DNA of 32,409 bases from an uncultured Clostridium sp. (GTDB lineage: Bacteria; Bacillota_I; Bacilli_A; RF39; UBA660): contig CAMNJQ010000032.1 of NCBI GenBank assembly GCA_946541575.1, forward strand, positions 1 through 32,409, written 5' to 3'. The notes beneath the pieces were generated by a model. That model was not told the DNA's origin, did no database searches, and saw nothing but the letters and a program-made list of their open reading frames with translations. This document shows positions 31,724 to 32,409 of this stretch, piece by piece. Position numbers and translations under genes: made by a program. Each line of letters starts with the position of its first letter. Positions within the stretch are counted from its first letter, which is position 1.

Positions 31724-32206
31724 TTATATTTTTTTTATCATTGTTTCCATTCTAGTATGGTAATTTTTCTTAGTATAAAAGTTCTTACCAATATGATTGT
31801 AAGCAAATACATCTACTATTACATATTCACATCCAACTGATTTAAAATATTCTTCCATCTTGTTTATTAGTTTTTGTCCAATGCCTTTACTTCTAATTTT
31901 GTTTGTAACAATTAATTCTGTAATTTCTCCTCTTTTTGGGCACTTATAGTCTAGATAGTCATATTCATCATATGGAAATACACATCCCATAATTAATCCA
32001 ATTGCTTTATTATTTTCTAATGCCAAATAACATTTGCCATTATTTTTGTTAACTTCTTCTAAATCTAAAATTGCCATTTTTTCTCTATATTCAGGATGAA
32101 CTTGATCTAAATTATCTTTATCTATTGATACGATATATTCTTCAAGTTCAACTAATAAGTCTTTAACATCTTCTAGATATTTATCTTTATATTCTACTAT
32201 TTCCAT
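31724..32206 (-). CDS. GNAT family N-acetyltransferase
   Basis: 160 aa, ATG 32206 with an AGAGGTG site. GNAT fold: central ALENNKAIGLIMGCV (62-76), ITELIVTNKIRSKGIGQKLI (95-114) with the acetyl-CoA pyrophosphate loop R105-x-K-G-I-G110, and CEYVIVDVFAYNHIGKNFYTKKNY near the end, with the conserved N and Y. It moves an acetyl group from acetyl-CoA to an amine; the substrate cannot be told. A weak TATAAT lies upstream. Confidence 0.93.
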   Translation of the reverse strand: MEIVEYKDKYLEDVKDLLVELEEYIVSIDKDNLDQVHPEYREKMAILDLEEVNKNNGKCYLALENNKAIGLIMGCVFPYDEYDYLDYKCPKRGEITELIVTNKIRSKGIGQKLINKMEEYFKSVGCEYVIVDVFAYNHIGKNFYTKKNYHTRMETMIKKI

Positions 32207-32278
32207 AAATAAACACCTCTATATAGGTTATATTATAATTTATCCTATATCATCTAGTTACATATTTAACTTTATAAA

Positions 32279-32409
32279 CTACTTTATTAATTTCTCTAAT
32301 GCATTTGCATTTAATATTGTATTTGAAACAAATTTTCCTTTATAAAAGTTTGCCCAGTTATTAAATACACATGGAGCATTCTTTGCTTTTTCTAATGAGT
32401 CTATTTTTA
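32279..32409 (-). CDS. C-terminal end of a YoaP-like (GNAT-associated) protein, partial
   Basis: An open frame runs in from the right edge and ends in TAG at 32279-32281, giving about 43 residues: SLEKAKNAPCVFNNWANF, then YKGKFVSNTILNANALEKLI. The A(Q/K)xxPc...(F/L)Y.GKF...L pattern recalls the C-terminal YoaP domain found behind some acetyltransferases, recognised from memory and from a short stretch. It lies upstream of the GNAT gene on the same strand, 72 nt away. Confidence 0.55.
   Translation of the reverse strand, partial: KIDSLEKAKNAPCVFNNWANFYKGKFVSNTILNANALEKLIK

Overview
The window comes from an AT-rich, low-GC Gram-positive-type bacterium. It has strong AAGGAGG-type ribosome binding sites, TTGACA/TATAAT promoters, OhrR, TagGH-like and ZnuABC-type genes, and a 16S rRNA start of Firmicutes type. 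The 16S fragment and the overall style fit an uncultured gut Bacilli/Mollicutes-related lineage, but that placement is inference. The genetic code is standard: TGA ends real genes in ATGA overlaps (25063-25066 and 25590-25593), and Trp is encoded by TGG. Nearly all genes lie on the minus strand, so the window reads right to left. Only a secreted protein (11044-12567) and hpt (15207-15788) are on the plus strand.

Left end (1-4544): the 5' part of a 16S rRNA gene, fed by four tandem extended -10 promoters built partly from a 26-bp repeat. Upstream lie a nucleotide phosphatase (DUF402), a family 2 glycosyltransferase, cysS, and a YugP-type membrane metallopeptidase paralogue that has lost its zinc-binding histidines.

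Surface region (4661-12567): three tandem paralogous membrane-anchored surface proteins made of Ig-like repeats plus a shared C-terminal domain. Each has its own near-identical promoter, and two of the three are followed by near-identical terminators. They differ mainly in a Pro/Thr/Gln or Pro/Thr linker and in the number of Ig-like domains. Next come an intact YugP zinc peptidase and a divergently transcribed secreted protein of unknown function with a C-terminal membrane anchor.

Middle (12576-22083): an ABC-2 polysaccharide-type exporter with an S51-like peptidase; hpt; a zinc-type uptake operon led by a Fur-family regulator, with a perfect 7-1-7 operator on its own transcription start; a DUF218 membrane protein with a six-helix membrane protein; and a PPi-type phosphofructokinase.

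Redox half (22160-32409): a seven-gene, tightly overlapping operon (TetR, FMN reductase, b561-like membrane protein, membrane-anchored flavodoxin, soluble flavodoxin, quinol monooxygenase-like protein, amidohydrolase) with two palindromic operators around its promoter; a Mn-type cation diffusion facilitator; and a peroxide-defence operon (glutathione peroxidase, OhrR, thioredoxin, thioredoxin reductase, flavodoxin). The right end holds a CYTH protein, a flavin reductase-like protein, a decayed ORF, a GNAT acetyltransferase and the tail of a YoaP-like gene. Together this half suggests an anaerobe or microaerobe investing in flavin- and thiol-based defence against oxygen, peroxides and quinones. 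Best candidates for something new: the TetR flavodoxin operon, the surface-protein triplet, and the 11044 secreted protein.
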